From: Yersinia enterocolitica
GTDB lineage: Bacteria > Pseudomonadota > Gammaproteobacteria > Enterobacterales > Enterobacteriaceae
DNA: 64,000 nucleotides
Assembly: GCA_002082245.2 (NCBI GenBank)
Contig: NBTC02000002.1
Location: 1,674,001-1,738,000 of the forward strand
Reading direction: 5' to 3'
A program made the position numbers and the translations under genes. The notes under the pieces are model-generated. The model saw only the letters and a program-made list of their open reading frames with translations. It was not told where the DNA came from and ran no database searches. Within the stretch, counting starts at the first letter, position 1, and every line of letters starts with the position of its first letter. Shown piece after piece: positions 1 through 9,901 of the stretch.

Positions 1-2
1 GG

Positions 3-38
3 TTTCGCGCATTTATAGCGAAATGACGGCATGCCGTC
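3..38. promoter_or_regulatory. Inverted repeats upstream of hydN promoter, possible FhlA sites
   Basis: Two nested dyads are visible: TTTCG at 3-7 facing CGAAA at 19-23, and a perfect 14-bp palindrome GACGGCATGCCGTC at 25-38. They lie about 125-155 bp upstream of a sigma54 promoter, the usual distance for an enhancer-binding protein. The TTTCG/CGAAA arms resemble the E. coli FhlA target as I remember it (CATTTCG..CGAAATG). Assignment to FhlA is inference from position and the nearby fhlA gene. Confidence 0.4.
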
Positions 39-158
39 GTCAAATTTGCCGACGTCATGCCAGCCGACAGTTTCCTGTTAACCTCCCCGCCCACATCAGC
101 ATCCACTAATCCTTTATAAAACAATCACATTTATTCACTTTTACCTGACCACTTCAAG

Positions 159-175
159 TTGGCATAAACCATGCA
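159..175 (+). promoter_or_regulatory. Sigma54 promoter of hydN-fdhF
   Basis: TTGGCATAAACCATGCA fits the -24/-12 pattern: GG at 161-162 and GC at 173-174 with exactly ten bases between. Transcription would start near base 186, leaving a leader of about 440 bases before hydN, filled by three ERIC units. A sigma54 promoter under FhlA and formate is what E. coli uses for hydN and fdhF, and a FhlA-type gene lies just downstream here. Confidence 0.75.
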
Positions 176-236
176 GTATGTAAGGTAATGAGCCAGATTA
201 GCTGTTCTAAACGTGAATCTGCCAGATCTATCAATT

Positions 237-607
<371 letters not shown>

Positions 608-626
608 AGGGGAAGGAGAGAACACA

Positions 627-1169
627 ATGAACCGGTTCATAATCGCAGACCCCAAAAAGTGTATTGGCTGCCGCACCTGTGAGGTGGCCTGCGTGCTGGC
701 ACACAACGGTGGCAAGCTGGACACGCTAACTAAAGCCAATTTCGCGCCTCGGCTGAAGGTGGTTAAAGGGCTAAATGTCAGTACCGCCATTATGTGTCGG
801 CACTGTGAAGATGCCCCTTGTGCCAATGTTTGCCCGAACGGCGCAATTGTTCGGGCAGCGGACAGTATTCAAGTGTTGCAGGAAAAATGCATTGGCTGCA
901 AAACCTGTGTCGTTGCCTGCCCGTATGGTGCGATGAGCGTCGTGACCAAACAGGTCGAAGTGATGTTTAACGGCCTCTCACAAGGATTCTGCCTGAAAGC
1001 CGAAGCACAGAAATGTGACTTGTGCGAAGGGCAAGCCGCCGGCCCGGCGTGTATCTCCGTTTGCCCAACGCAGGCGCTGCACATGATTGGCCGCGACACC
1101 ATGCAGGCCATGCTGCGCAAAAAACAGATGCGCGCTGCTTTGGATGAAGCCAACGAAATGAGCTTTTAG
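627..1169 (+). CDS. hydN: HydN-like 4Fe-4S electron-transfer protein
   Basis: A 180-residue polyferredoxin that would pass electrons between formate dehydrogenase H and its partners on the cytoplasmic side. The first cluster motif is C12-x2-C15-x2-C18-x3-C22, and three more Cys-rich motifs follow (CRHCEDAPCANVCP, CIGCKTCVVACPYG, CDLCEG..CISVCP). This is the HydN/DMSO-reductase B-subunit pattern. An upstream in-frame ATG at 558 lies inside the third ERIC copy, so I chose ATG 627, which follows GGAAGGAG and gives the family N-terminus MNRFIIADPKKCIGC. It is 39 bp upstream of fdhF and surely co-transcribed with it. E. coli HydN is close in length (about 175 residues). Confidence 0.93.
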   Translation: MNRFIIADPKKCIGCRTCEVACVLAHNGGKLDTLTKANFAPRLKVVKGLNVSTAIMCRHCEDAPCANVCPNGAIVRAADSIQVLQEKCIGCKTCVVACPYGAMSVVTKQVEVMFNGLSQGFCLKAEAQKCDLCEGQAAGPACISVCPTQALHMIGRDTMQAMLRKKQMRAALDEANEMSF

Positions 1170-1208
1170 TCAATAAGGCTGCGGCTCCAAGAACGAAGGG
1201 TAATTATT

Positions 1209-3356
1209 ATGAAAAAAGCATTAACGGTCTGCCCGTACTGTGGCTCCGGCTGCAAAATCAATTTGCTGGTTGAGAATGGCAAAGTGGTTGGCGCTGAAGG
1301 CGCAAATGGCGTCACCAATCAGGGTGAGTTGTGTCTGAAAGGCTACTATGGTTGGGACTTTCTCAATGACACCAAATTGCTAACTCCGCGCCTTAAACAG
1401 CCGATGATCCGTCGCCAAAAAGGCGGCAAGCTGGAGGCGGTATCCTGGGATGAAGCGATTGAGTTTGCTAGCAGTAAACTGCGAGCAATCAAAGAAAAAT
1501 ATGGCCCGGAAGCCATTATGCATACCGGTTCATCCCGTGGCCCAGGCAATGAAACCAACTATGTGATGCAGAAATTTGCCCGTGCGGTTACCGGCAGCAA
1601 CAACATTGACTGCTGCGCCCGTGTTTGCCACGGCCCGTCGGTCGCCGGGCTGCAAGTGACATTGGGTAATGGCGCGATGAGTAATTCAATCTGCGAGATT
1701 GAAGATACCAAATGTATTTTAGTGTTTGGCTACAACGCCGCTGACTCCCATCCGATCGTGGCCCGCCGTATTCTGAAAGCCAAAGAAAAAGGCGCGAAAG
1801 TGATTGTCTGCGATCCACGCCATATCGAAACGGCGCGTATTGCAGATCTCTGGTTGCCCCTGAAAAACGGCTCCAATATGGCACTGGTGAATGCCTTTGC
1901 CAATGTGTTGATCACTGAAGAGCTGTACGATAAAGATTATGTCTCCCGCTATACCGAGGGCTTCGACGAGTACCGTGAAATCGTCGCCAAATACACCCCG
2001 GAATATGTCGAAAGCATTACTGGCCTGCCGGCGAAATCAATTCGTGAAGCCATGCGTATCTATGCCGCCGCCCCTTCAGCCACCATCTTGTGGGGGATGG
2101 GTGTCACTCAGTGGGGCCAGGGCGTAGATGTCGTGAAAGGGTTGTCAGGACTGGCACTGTTAACCGGTAATCTGGGGCGCCCGAATGTCGGTGTTGGTCC
2201 GGTACGCGGGCAAAACAACGTGCAGGGTGCCTGCGATATGGGCGCATTGCCAAATATGTATCCGGGTTATCAATCTGTGACCGATCCCGCCACACTGGAA
2301 AAATTTGCCAAAGCCTGGGGGGTACCATCCCTGTCCGATAAAGTCGGTTACTCGCTGACCGATGTTCCACATAAAGTGAAAGAGGGGAAAATTAAAGCCA
2401 ACTACGTGATGGGCGAAGATCCACTCCAGACCGAACCGGATTTGTCCATGATGCGTGAAGCCTTCAGCGAATTAGAACTGCTGATTGTGCAAGATATCTT
2501 TATGACTAAAACCGCAGCCGAGGCGGATGTTATCTTCCCCGCCACCTCGTGGGGTGAACATGAAGGGGTCTATTCTGCGGCAGACCGTGGTTTCCAGCGG
2601 TTTGAAAAAGCGGTTGAACCACAAGGTGATGTAAAACCAGATTGGGAAATTATTAGTCTGATGGCGACCGCACTCGGCTATCCGATGAAATATAACAATA
2701 CCAAAGAGATTTGGGATGAACTGCGTGAGTTATGCCCGCTGTACTATGGCGCAACCTACGAAAAAATGGCTGGTTTGGGCTATATCCCGTGGCCATGTAC
2801 CACTGAAGATAGCCCCGGTACACCCTGGTTATATGCCGGTAATAAGTTTGACCGCCCTGGCGGCAAAGGGTTGTTATTTGCCAGTGAATGGCGTGCGCCA
2901 ATGGAACTGGTGGATGAGCAATATCCGTTGGTGTTGTGTACCGTGCGTGAGGTCGGCCACTACTCCTGCCGTTCGATGACTGGCAACTGTTCCGCACTGC
3001 AAACGCTGGCCGATGAACCGGGTTATGTACAAATCAGCCCGCAGGATGCAGATAAAATGCGCTTGCAGGATCAACAACTGGTATGGGTTGAATCGCGTCG
3101 TGGTAAAGTTATCACGCGGGTCTCAGTCAGTGAACGCATTAATATCGGTGCGGTATATATGACCTACCAGTGGTGGATTGGTGCCTGTAATGAGCTGACG
3201 CTGGACCATCTGGATCCGATTTCCAAAACACCGGAATATAAATATTGCGCGGTGAAGCTGGAAGCCATCCCAGATCAGACGTGGGCAGAAAACTATGTGC
3301 AACAGGAATACAGTCAGTTGAAGGCGCGGTTACGTAGAGAAGCCGAAGTGGGGTGA
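1209..3356 (+). CDS. fdhF: Formate dehydrogenase H, cysteine form
   Basis: A 715-residue molybdopterin oxidoreductase that oxidises formate to CO2, normally as part of formate hydrogenlyase. The N-terminal 4Fe-4S site is C8-x2-C11-x3-C15 with C42, followed by Lys44. The catalytic stretch reads DCCARVCHGPSVAG, so residue 140 is Cys (TGC at 1626-1628) where E. coli FdhF has selenocysteine; His141 is kept. The C-terminal molydopterin-binding domain (GHYSCRSMTGN, MTYQWWIGACNEL, TKTPEYKYCAVK) is intact and the length equals that of the E. coli enzyme. The gene follows hydN and is expected to share its sigma54 promoter. No hydrogenase genes are present in this window, so the electron acceptor cannot be read here. 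Confidence 0.95.
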   Translation: MKKALTVCPYCGSGCKINLLVENGKVVGAEGANGVTNQGELCLKGYYGWDFLNDTKLLTPRLKQPMIRRQKGGKLEAVSWDEAIEFASSKLRAIKEKYGPEAIMHTGSSRGPGNETNYVMQKFARAVTGSNNIDCCARVCHGPSVAGLQVTLGNGAMSNSICEIEDTKCILVFGYNAADSHPIVARRILKAKEKGAKVIVCDPRHIETARIADLWLPLKNGSNMALVNAFANVLITEELYDKDYVSRYTEGFDEYREIVAKYTPEYVESITGLPAKSIREAMRIYAAAPSATILWGMGVTQWGQGVDVVKGLSGLALLTGNLGRPNVGVGPVRGQNNVQGACDMGALPNMYPGYQSVTDPATLEKFAKAWGVPSLSDKVGYSLTDVPHKVKEGKIKANYVMGEDPLQTEPDLSMMREAFSELELLIVQDIFMTKTAAEADVIFPATSWGEHEGVYSAADRGFQRFEKAVEPQGDVKPDWEIISLMATALGYPMKYNNTKEIWDELRELCPLYYGATYEKMAGLGYIPWPCTTEDSPGTPWLYAGNKFDRPGGKGLLFASEWRAPMELVDEQYPLVLCTVREVGHYSCRSMTGNCSALQTLADEPGYVQISPQDADKMRLQDQQLVWVESRRGKVITRVSVSERINIGAVYMTYQWWIGACNELTLDHLDPISKTPEYKYCAVKLEAIPDQTWAENYVQQEYSQLKARLRREAEVG

Positions 3357-3374
3357 TCGGTTAACGGCTACTGC

Positions 3375-3472
3375 GCTTTGCCATTCTGGGTTTACGCAGT
3401 GCTCGCCACCGTCATGTACTTATATGTACACTCCGGTGGCTGTGCGCTGAGCGCGCCCAGACTGGCTTTGCT
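3375..3472. repeat. Large imperfect palindrome (YPAL-like)
   Basis: About 48-base arms (gctttgccattctgggttta.. and ..gcgcccagactggctttgc) pair with a few mismatches around a centre near 3423 (gtacttatatgtac). It lies between the convergent ends of fdhF and fhlA, where it could end transcription on both strands. It resembles the Yersinia palindromic elements described in the literature, but I identify it by shape only. Confidence 0.5.
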
Positions 3473-3568
3473 CGCGACGCCGCGTTCAGGTAGAAGGGTT
3501 TGGCACTGCTTGGTTCAACACGGTATTCGGTAAATAGATATTAGTTTTATTCGAAGCAAATAAATGAG

Positions 3569-5728
3569 TTAATCCATCCCATCTTCATCTTCGATACTTT
3601 TTACTGATATTCCTAACCGCTGCATACGGGATAACAAGGTGGTGCGTTTTAGCCCTAACTTAATGGCAGCCCCTTTTGGCCCAGCAACCACGCCGTTGGT
3701 TTCGCGTAATACTCGAATAATTCGCGCGCGCTCAGACTCTGAAGATTCTGGCTCTTCACTTTCAGGTAATAAGGTTTTATGCACAACCCTTTCTGCCACA
3801 GGTTTAGTAACCTCTAGCGGTGACAGATGATATTCCAGCTCTTGTAACTGCAAATTCAGCGTAGTACCACGGCTAAGGATGACCGCCCGCTCAATAACAT
3901 TTTCCAATTCACGAATATTGCCTGGCCACGGTAAACGGCTAAGCAAACGTAATGTTTCACCAGGAATTGTGTCGATAGTGCGATTCATCCGTTTGGCTAT
4001 TTTCTGAGTAAAGAATTTCACCAGCAACGGTATATCTTCCGGCCGCTCACGCAGCGGAGGGATCACAATCGGAAAAACATTAAGACGATAATAAAGGTCG
4101 CTGCGGTATTCGCGATTCACCATCATCAATTTTAAATCACGATTGGTCGCAGCAATCAGGCGAACATCCACCGGAATAATTTTACTGCCGCCAAGGCGTT
4201 CTATTTCCCGCTCTTGCAATACACGTAATAATTTAGGCTGTAGTTCCAGAGGAATATCGCCCACTTCATCAAGAAATAGTGTGCCGCCGTCAGCCATTTC
4301 AAACCGGCCAATACGCTGTGATGATGCACCGGTATAAGCCCCCTTCTCATGACCGAACAGATCACTTTCCATCAATCCCGATGGAATGGCTGCACAGTTC
4401 ATTTTCACCATGCGTTTATTCTTGCGGGTACTCAAATTATGAATAGCCCGGGCAATCAGCTCTTTGCCGGTGCCGGTTTCCCCCAGGATCAATACGGTAC
4501 AATCACTGGAAGCCACCATCTCAACTTGTTCCAGTACTGCTTTAATCCCTGCACTATTACCGATTATCTCGCCAAACTCTTCATTATGAATAATCTGGTC
4601 CGTTAGATAGAGATTTTCATTTACCAACGAATCTTTTAGGCGGGTAATTTCGTTGTAGGCCAGCGCGTTATCAACCGCAATGGCAATACGAGCTGCAATT
4701 TGGCGCAACAGTTTTACATTGCTATCAGTGAAAATATCACTCTGACATTGTGCCAGTTTCAAAACACCTAACATTTTGTGACCGAAAAAAAGCGGCAACA
4801 GGCAAACAACTTGTAACCCTTCATCCAGCATATTTGCCAGTTGCTTATCATCCGGTGCTAAAAGAGAGATATCAGCCAAATTAACCAACAATAACGCTTT
4901 GCTCTGTAAAACCTGCCCAGCCAAAGTGCCGGTAATATCCACCCATGCCTGCTGATACTGTACGGCCTTACCACTCTGGTAGCGGGTAGAGAATACATTT
5001 AACTTATTTTTATCCTTATGGGTACCACAGAGCGCTAAGCTAATGTAATCAATATTAAAAAATCGATGTATCTCTTTTGAAACCTCTGCCGCTAATACAT
5101 CCAATTCCAGCTTAGAAATAACCGTATTGGTCACATCCACTAAAATCCGATAATGGTCGCGCTCAAAGCGCAGTTTTTCACGCTCAGAAAATGCCCGATT
5201 AATCTCAGCAATATTATCAACGGCAATTGCCACTACATCTGCCAGTAACCCCAGAAAAGTAACTGCTTGTTCATCAAACTCACTGTCATCAGTTTTAATA
5301 AATTCAATACAGCCTGACCAATGATTGTCATGGCCCAAGGGAAAATGGCAGCCAGAGTGCAATTCCTGATAGGGAATCAAATCACAAACAGCAGAAAACT
5401 CCCTTTGCATACGGCGATGGTCAGTCTGCAAAGGCGTCTGCTGCTGCCAGGCTAAGCCACCGGGGCCTTCGGCAAACAAGATATTTTGCGATCCCTGCAC
5501 CCTGTTGGTCGCATCGTCATGGGTATAAAGGGTATTTTGGTTATAAAGAGGGTTAAGCAATAATAAATTGACCCGCTGAAAACGCACCACAGAAAAAGAG
5601 AGCTTTCTGAGTTCATTCACTAAATCGGTTATATCCCGTAGCAATAATAACTTTTTTGATACCGTGAACAGTGTATCTTGCCAAACTTGAGCCAATGTGG
5701 GACGGGGTAGTTTTTTTGCTCTATCCAT
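3569..5728 (-). CDS. fhlA: FhlA-type formate-responsive sigma54 activator
   Basis: An enhancer-binding protein of about 719 residues. The N-terminal half looks like tandem GAF sensory domains; in E. coli FhlA these bind formate. The AAA+ domain has Walker A GETGTGKE near residue 415, GAYTGA (the sigma54 contact loop, usually GAFTGA) near 463 and Walker B GGTLFLDEVGD. A Fis-type helix-turn-helix (GAAIKLGLKRTTLLSRMQRL) closes the protein. I chose ATG at 5728 (MDRAKKLPRPTL); an upstream GTG at 5761 would add 11 residues, and neither has a strong ribosome binding site. Two sigma54 promoters nearby (hydN and focA) are its likely targets. It could be a FhlA paralogue such as HyfR, but the context favours FhlA. 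Confidence 0.85.
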   Translation of the reverse strand: MDRAKKLPRPTLAQVWQDTLFTVSKKLLLLRDITDLVNELRKLSFSVVRFQRVNLLLLNPLYNQNTLYTHDDATNRVQGSQNILFAEGPGGLAWQQQTPLQTDHRRMQREFSAVCDLIPYQELHSGCHFPLGHDNHWSGCIEFIKTDDSEFDEQAVTFLGLLADVVAIAVDNIAEINRAFSEREKLRFERDHYRILVDVTNTVISKLELDVLAAEVSKEIHRFFNIDYISLALCGTHKDKNKLNVFSTRYQSGKAVQYQQAWVDITGTLAGQVLQSKALLLVNLADISLLAPDDKQLANMLDEGLQVVCLLPLFFGHKMLGVLKLAQCQSDIFTDSNVKLLRQIAARIAIAVDNALAYNEITRLKDSLVNENLYLTDQIIHNEEFGEIIGNSAGIKAVLEQVEMVASSDCTVLILGETGTGKELIARAIHNLSTRKNKRMVKMNCAAIPSGLMESDLFGHEKGAYTGASSQRIGRFEMADGGTLFLDEVGDIPLELQPKLLRVLQEREIERLGGSKIIPVDVRLIAATNRDLKLMMVNREYRSDLYYRLNVFPIVIPPLRERPEDIPLLVKFFTQKIAKRMNRTIDTIPGETLRLLSRLPWPGNIRELENVIERAVILSRGTTLNLQLQELEYHLSPLEVTKPVAERVVHKTLLPESEEPESSESERARIIRVLRETNGVVAGPKGAAIKLGLKRTTLLSRMQRLGISVKSIEDEDGMD

Positions 5729-5916
5729 AAACGTCGTTATTAAGCCCAGAAAAATGATCACTACTTTAAGGTATTAAACTGAACAAATATATATCAACAG
5801 CCGATAAGCTTGATCTGGGTTAACAAACTATTTCTCCGCAATTTATCCATCTTACCAATCAGTTGAAATTACGTCTCATTTTCATCGTAAGATAAATAAA
5901 AACATTAGGTTACATG

Positions 5917-5942
5917 TGATACTCACCACATATGGAGTATCA
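5917..5942. promoter_or_regulatory. Dyad between fhlA and focA, possible activator site
   Basis: TGATACTC at 5917-5924 and GAGTATCA at 5935-5942 form 8-base arms separated by 10 bases. The dyad lies about 130 bp upstream of the focA sigma54 promoter in the 440-bp AT-rich gap between divergent genes. An enhancer site is plausible by position; it does not closely resemble the hydN dyads. Confidence 0.3.
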
Positions 5943-6069
5943 AATCACAACTGGCGCTATATAAATAAATACATATCGAAATAAAAGATACGTATTAATA
6001 TCTGATTCGAAAAAAAGCAATTTTAGGAAAAATACAAAATGCAACAGTAAAAACCGCTCAATGAATGCC

Positions 6070-6085
6070 TGGTATGAAAAATGCA
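6070..6085 (+). promoter_or_regulatory. Sigma54 promoter of focA-like gene
   Basis: TGGTATGAAAAATGCA has GG at 6071-6072 and GC at 6083-6084 with ten bases between, the -24/-12 pattern. It lies about 85 bp before the start codon of the formate channel gene, linking it to the FhlA regulon. Confidence 0.65.
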
Positions 6086-6168
6086 TTACATTTAGGTCAG
6101 GAAAATAATTTATTAATATTTAGTTTTCATTCCCCTACACCGATAAAATAATAAGTAAGGAGTTATCA

Positions 6169-7026
6169 ATGAGCATTGAAAATCCCTTTGATCTGCGGCT
6201 TCCGATTGATATGGCAAAACTGGCAGAGCAAGTCGGTATATATAAAGCCACTAAGAATCCGGCCACCACCTTTTATTTAGCCATGACTGCCGGTGTATTC
6301 ATCTCTATCGCTTTTGTCTTCTACATTACTGCAACAACCGGCACTGCTGGCGTGGTGGCATTTGGGTTAGCAAAGTTGGTAGGCGGCCTGTGTTTCTCTC
6401 TTGGCCTGATTTTAGTGATTATCTGTGGGGCTGATTTATTCACATCCACAGTACTCATTGTGGTGGCTAAAGCCAGTGGCAAAATCAGTTGGCGGCAATT
6501 AATCTGTAATTGGGTGAATGTCTATTTCGGTAATCTTATTGGTGCACTGTTCTTTGTGGCATTGATTTGGTTTGCCGGTCAGCATACGGCGGCAAATGGT
6601 TTATGGGGCTTGAATGTGTTGCAAACTGCCGAACACAAATTGCATCATACGTTTGTAGAAGCGGTGTGTTTGGGGATTCTGGCTAATCTAATGGTCTGTC
6701 TGGCAGTATGGATGAGCTATTCCGGCCATACTTTGACGGATAAAATTGTGGTGATGTTACTGCCTATCGGCATGTTTGTCGCCAGCGGTTTTGAACACAG
6801 CATTGCCAATATGTTTTTGATCCCATTAGCTATTGTCATCCGCGATTATGCATCACCGGGGTTCTGGCTATCAATTAATGCTACCCCGGATCAATTTTCT
6901 GCGCTGACCCTAAATAACTTTATTATCGATAATCTAATCCCGGTGACTATCGGCAATATTATTGGTGGTGGGTTATTGGTTGGCCTGACCTATTGGATTA
7001 TTTATCTGCGCAATCCAGCTCATTGA
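6169..7026 (+). CDS. focA: Formate channel, FocA/FNT family
   Basis: A 285-residue inner-membrane formate/nitrite transporter with six membrane segments, closely resembling E. coli FocA in length and sequence. Conserved stretches include FYLAMTAGVFISIAFVFYIT, GADLFTSTVLIVVAKASG, the NVYFGNLIGA segment, MVCLAVWMSYSG containing the channel histidine region (SGFEHSIANM) and DNLIPVTIGNIIGGG. RBS AAGGAG precedes ATG 6169. Unlike the usual focA it is not followed by pflB; it stands alone next to fhlA and has its own sigma54-type promoter, so it probably imports or exports formate for the formate dehydrogenase H system. It may be a paralogue (focB-like) of a focA elsewhere in the genome. Confidence 0.88.
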   Translation: MSIENPFDLRLPIDMAKLAEQVGIYKATKNPATTFYLAMTAGVFISIAFVFYITATTGTAGVVAFGLAKLVGGLCFSLGLILVIICGADLFTSTVLIVVAKASGKISWRQLICNWVNVYFGNLIGALFFVALIWFAGQHTAANGLWGLNVLQTAEHKLHHTFVEAVCLGILANLMVCLAVWMSYSGHTLTDKIVVMLLPIGMFVASGFEHSIANMFLIPLAIVIRDYASPGFWLSINATPDQFSALTLNNFIIDNLIPVTIGNIIGGGLLVGLTYWIIYLRNPAH

Positions 7027-7093
7027 GTCAATAGCGCCATTGATATCGACAAATTTGACGAAATGACGTGAATAAAAGTGACACCCATAACAG

Positions 7094-7127
7094 AACAGCC
7101 AGTCGGGTTTACCCCTGACTGGCTGTT
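7094..7127. terminator. Hairpin between convergent focA and mglC
   Basis: AACAGCCAGTC at 7094-7104 pairs perfectly with GACTGGCTGTT at 7117-7127 over a 12-base loop. No long T run follows on either strand, so it may be a weak or processed terminator. Confidence 0.6.
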
Positions 7128-7148
7128 ACGTTAATTCACAATAACCGA

Positions 7149-8159
7149 TTATTTCTTCTTAGCGTATTTCAGTGAGTCTAATGCGACGGCAAAGATAATG
7201 ATCGCACCTTTAATAATATACTGCCAATAAGGGTTCACACCGATATAAGTTAATCCGTAGTTAATAACGGTAAAGATAATTACCCCTGTCACTACGCCGA
7301 TAACGGTACCAACACCACCACTAAAGGACACACCGCCCACCACACAGGCGGCAATCGCATCCAACTCGTACATAAAGCCAAGGTTGTTAGTCGCACTACC
7401 GATACGGCCTGCTTCCAACATACCGCCGAAAGCATAGAACACACCGGACAAGGCATAGATCATGATCAAGTTTAGTGGCACATTCACACCAGAAACTTTT
7501 GCCGCTTCCGGGTTACCGCCGATGGCAAAAATATTCTTACCAAAGCGAGTTTTATTCCACAGCACCCAGACAAAGCCGATAGCAATCAAAGCATAGAAGG
7601 TAATATAAGACAGTTTGAAATCACCAAATCGTAAGAACCCTTGAGCAAAGGTTGAGAATGCCGGATCAAAACCTGCAATCGGTGATGCGCCAACGAAATC
7701 GTAATACAGAGAGTTAATCCCGTAGACGATAATCATAGTACCTAATGTGGTAATAAATGGTGTCACATTCAGGTAAGCAATGATAATACCGTTGACCAAA
7801 CCAATAATCGCACCAATCAGACAGACGGTTAAGATAACAATCGGAATCGGTACAGTGTGCAAATCAGGGAAAACTTTATTAACGTTATCCATTGCTTGCA
7901 ACATGGTTGCCGCAACTACCGCCGCCAAGCCTACCTGACGGCCGGCTGACAGGTCGGTCCCTTGGGTAACAATCAGCCCCGCCACGCCCAGTGCGATAAT
8001 AATACGCACCGATGATTGGGTCAGAATGTTACTTAAGTTCATCAGACTTAAAAACGTCGGGTCCTTAACAATAATAATTGCCAGTAATACGAACAACACC
8101 ACATAAATCCCGCTCTCTTTAAGGTAAGTGAGCATACTTTTCTTATTTAACGCATTCAT
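7149..8159 (-). CDS. mglC: Galactose/methyl-galactoside ABC permease MglC
   Basis: A 336-residue integral membrane permease of the ribose/galactose importer family. It has many hydrophobic segments, the signature stretch GLIVTQGTDLSAGRQVGLAAV, and a late conserved block (AIAACVVGGVSFSGGVGT). It forms the membrane channel for galactose and methyl-galactosides with MglA (ATPase) and MglB (periplasmic binding protein). It is the third gene of mglBAC, 20 bp after mglA, and ends at a hairpin shared with focA. Confidence 0.95.
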   Translation of the reverse strand: MNALNKKSMLTYLKESGIYVVLFVLLAIIIVKDPTFLSLMNLSNILTQSSVRIIIALGVAGLIVTQGTDLSAGRQVGLAAVVAATMLQAMDNVNKVFPDLHTVPIPIVILTVCLIGAIIGLVNGIIIAYLNVTPFITTLGTMIIVYGINSLYYDFVGASPIAGFDPAFSTFAQGFLRFGDFKLSYITFYALIAIGFVWVLWNKTRFGKNIFAIGGNPEAAKVSGVNVPLNLIMIYALSGVFYAFGGMLEAGRIGSATNNLGFMYELDAIAACVVGGVSFSGGVGTVIGVVTGVIIFTVINYGLTYIGVNPYWQYIIKGAIIIFAVALDSLKYAKKK

Positions 8160-8179
8160 AATAAGAACCTTCGACTAGA

Positions 8180-9700
8180 TTAGAGATGCAAGGATGCAAG
8201 ACGTAATATTTCATTTTGCGTGGTTTGCTTAGTATCAACAATTCCCGCAACCTGACCATTACTCATTACTAAAATTCTGTCAGTGATCCCTAATAGCTCA
8301 GGCATTTCAGAAGAGATAATAATAATCCCTTTGTCTTTCTTCGCTAATTCAGTCATTAACTGATAGATTTCAAACTTAGCACCGACATCAATACCTCGAG
8401 TCGGCTCATCCAACATTAATATTTCTGGTTGAGTCAGTAGCCAACGGCCAATAATTACTTTCTGCTGATTACCACCGGATAAAGAGCCAATATTGGTACG
8501 GTGACCCGGTGTTTTTACCCGCATCGCATCGATAACCCATTGGGTGTCGCTTTTCATGCGCGTATTATCTAACAGCCCAAATTTATTTTTATAGTTACGG
8601 ATATTAGCAATCAGGGAATTAAACCCCACATCGAGATAGGCGTAAATCCCGGTTGAGCGGCGTTCTTCAGTTACCAGTGCAAACCCATGATTAATGGCTT
8701 CATTGGCACTATGGTTATTAATACTTTTGCCATGTAGCTTAATGGTCCCGGCCACTTTTTCGCGGATACCAAATAAGGTTTCAACAATATCGGTGCGCTT
8801 GGCCCCAACCAAGCCGGCAATCCCCAAAATCTCACCTTTATGCAAATCAAAGGAGACATCACGGATCGAGGGTTGGCGCAGCGAGGTCAGATTTTTCACT
8901 TCCAGAATGACTTCACCCGGCTTATTCAGGCGATCAGGGAAACGCTGACTCAGTGAGCGCCCCACCATCATTGAGATTATCTGATCCATGGTCAGCCCTT
9001 CCAGCGGCTGGGTAGTAATCCACTGACCATCACGTAAAATAGTGATTTCATCACACAGTTGGAATATTTCCTCCATCTTGTGAGAGATATAAACAATGCC
9101 ACAACCGCGCTCTTTCAATTTACGAATAATCGTAAATAGATGATTAACCTCTTTCTCGGTTAATGAAGAGGTCGGCTCATCCATAATGACGATTTTAGCG
9201 TTATAAGAGAACGCCTTGGCAATCTCGATCATTTGCATTTGAGATACTGATAATGTTGCGACTTTATCGCGGGGATCAATATCAATATCCAACTCATCAA
9301 AGATAGCTTTGGTATCTTTGTACATTTTATCTTGATCGACAAAAAAGCCTTTGGTTGGGTAACGCCCCAGCCACATGTTGTCCATCACTGTTCGTTGTAA
9401 CACCAGGTTTAATTCCTGATGAACCATAGAGACACCGTGCTCTAATGCTTCTTTAGAGCTTTTAAATTCTATTTCTTGCCCCTGAAAGAGAATACTCCCG
9501 GAGTCTTTTTTATAGATACCAAACAGACATTTTAATAGCGTTGACTTACCTGCACCATTTTCTCCCATTAATGCATGGATCGAACTTGGCCGCACTTTAA
9601 GATTTACGTTATCTAACGCCTTTACACCCGGAAATGATTTATTGATATTACTCATTTCCAGCAACCACTCGCGGGGTTGTGCTGTATTAATATCGGCCAT
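8180..9700 (-). CDS. mglA: Galactose/methyl-galactoside import ATPase MglA
   Basis: A 506-residue double ABC ATPase. The first cassette has Walker [10 protein letters not shown] and signature [14 protein letters not shown] with DEPTSSLTE. The second has a degenerate Walker A (GLVGAKRTD) but a good signature [14 protein letters not shown] and [10 protein letters not shown]. That asymmetry is typical of the sugar-importer class. It powers galactose import through MglC. A stem-loop in the 200-bp gap after mglB probably lowers its expression relative to the binding protein. Confidence 0.95.
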   Translation of the reverse strand: MADINTAQPREWLLEMSNINKSFPGVKALDNVNLKVRPSSIHALMGENGAGKSTLLKCLFGIYKKDSGSILFQGQEIEFKSSKEALEHGVSMVHQELNLVLQRTVMDNMWLGRYPTKGFFVDQDKMYKDTKAIFDELDIDIDPRDKVATLSVSQMQMIEIAKAFSYNAKIVIMDEPTSSLTEKEVNHLFTIIRKLKERGCGIVYISHKMEEIFQLCDEITILRDGQWITTQPLEGLTMDQIISMMVGRSLSQRFPDRLNKPGEVILEVKNLTSLRQPSIRDVSFDLHKGEILGIAGLVGAKRTDIVETLFGIREKVAGTIKLHGKSINNHSANEAINHGFALVTEERRSTGIYAYLDVGFNSLIANIRNYKNKFGLLDNTRMKSDTQWVIDAMRVKTPGHRTNIGSLSGGNQQKVIIGRWLLTQPEILMLDEPTRGIDVGAKFEIYQLMTELAKKDKGIIIISSEMPELLGITDRILVMSNGQVAGIVDTKQTTQNEILRLASLHL

Positions 9701-9791
9701 AGTTATACCTGGCTAAGAATTGCTACTCACCTGCGAGATAAATACCCTATCCGCCGATAAGTGCATATTCAAAATAAGGATCAATGCAAAA

Positions 9792-9838
9792 AACCTTCCG
9801 CCCCAATGCTGGTTACCCAATATCGGGGCCAGAAGGTT
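9792..9838 (-). promoter_or_regulatory. Stem-loop between mglB and mglA
   Basis: Arms AACCTTC.. (from 9792) and ..GAAGGTT (to 9838), with GCCCC/GGGGC inside, form a long imperfect hairpin in the mglB-mglA transcript. Such intercistronic hairpins commonly stabilise the upstream binding-protein mRNA and reduce read-through. That role is inferred. Confidence 0.6.
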
Positions 9839-9901
9839 AATAATTACTGCTTTACCCTTAGCACTGACACGGCTTTGGGCACCACCTATTACGACAGGCT
9901 G

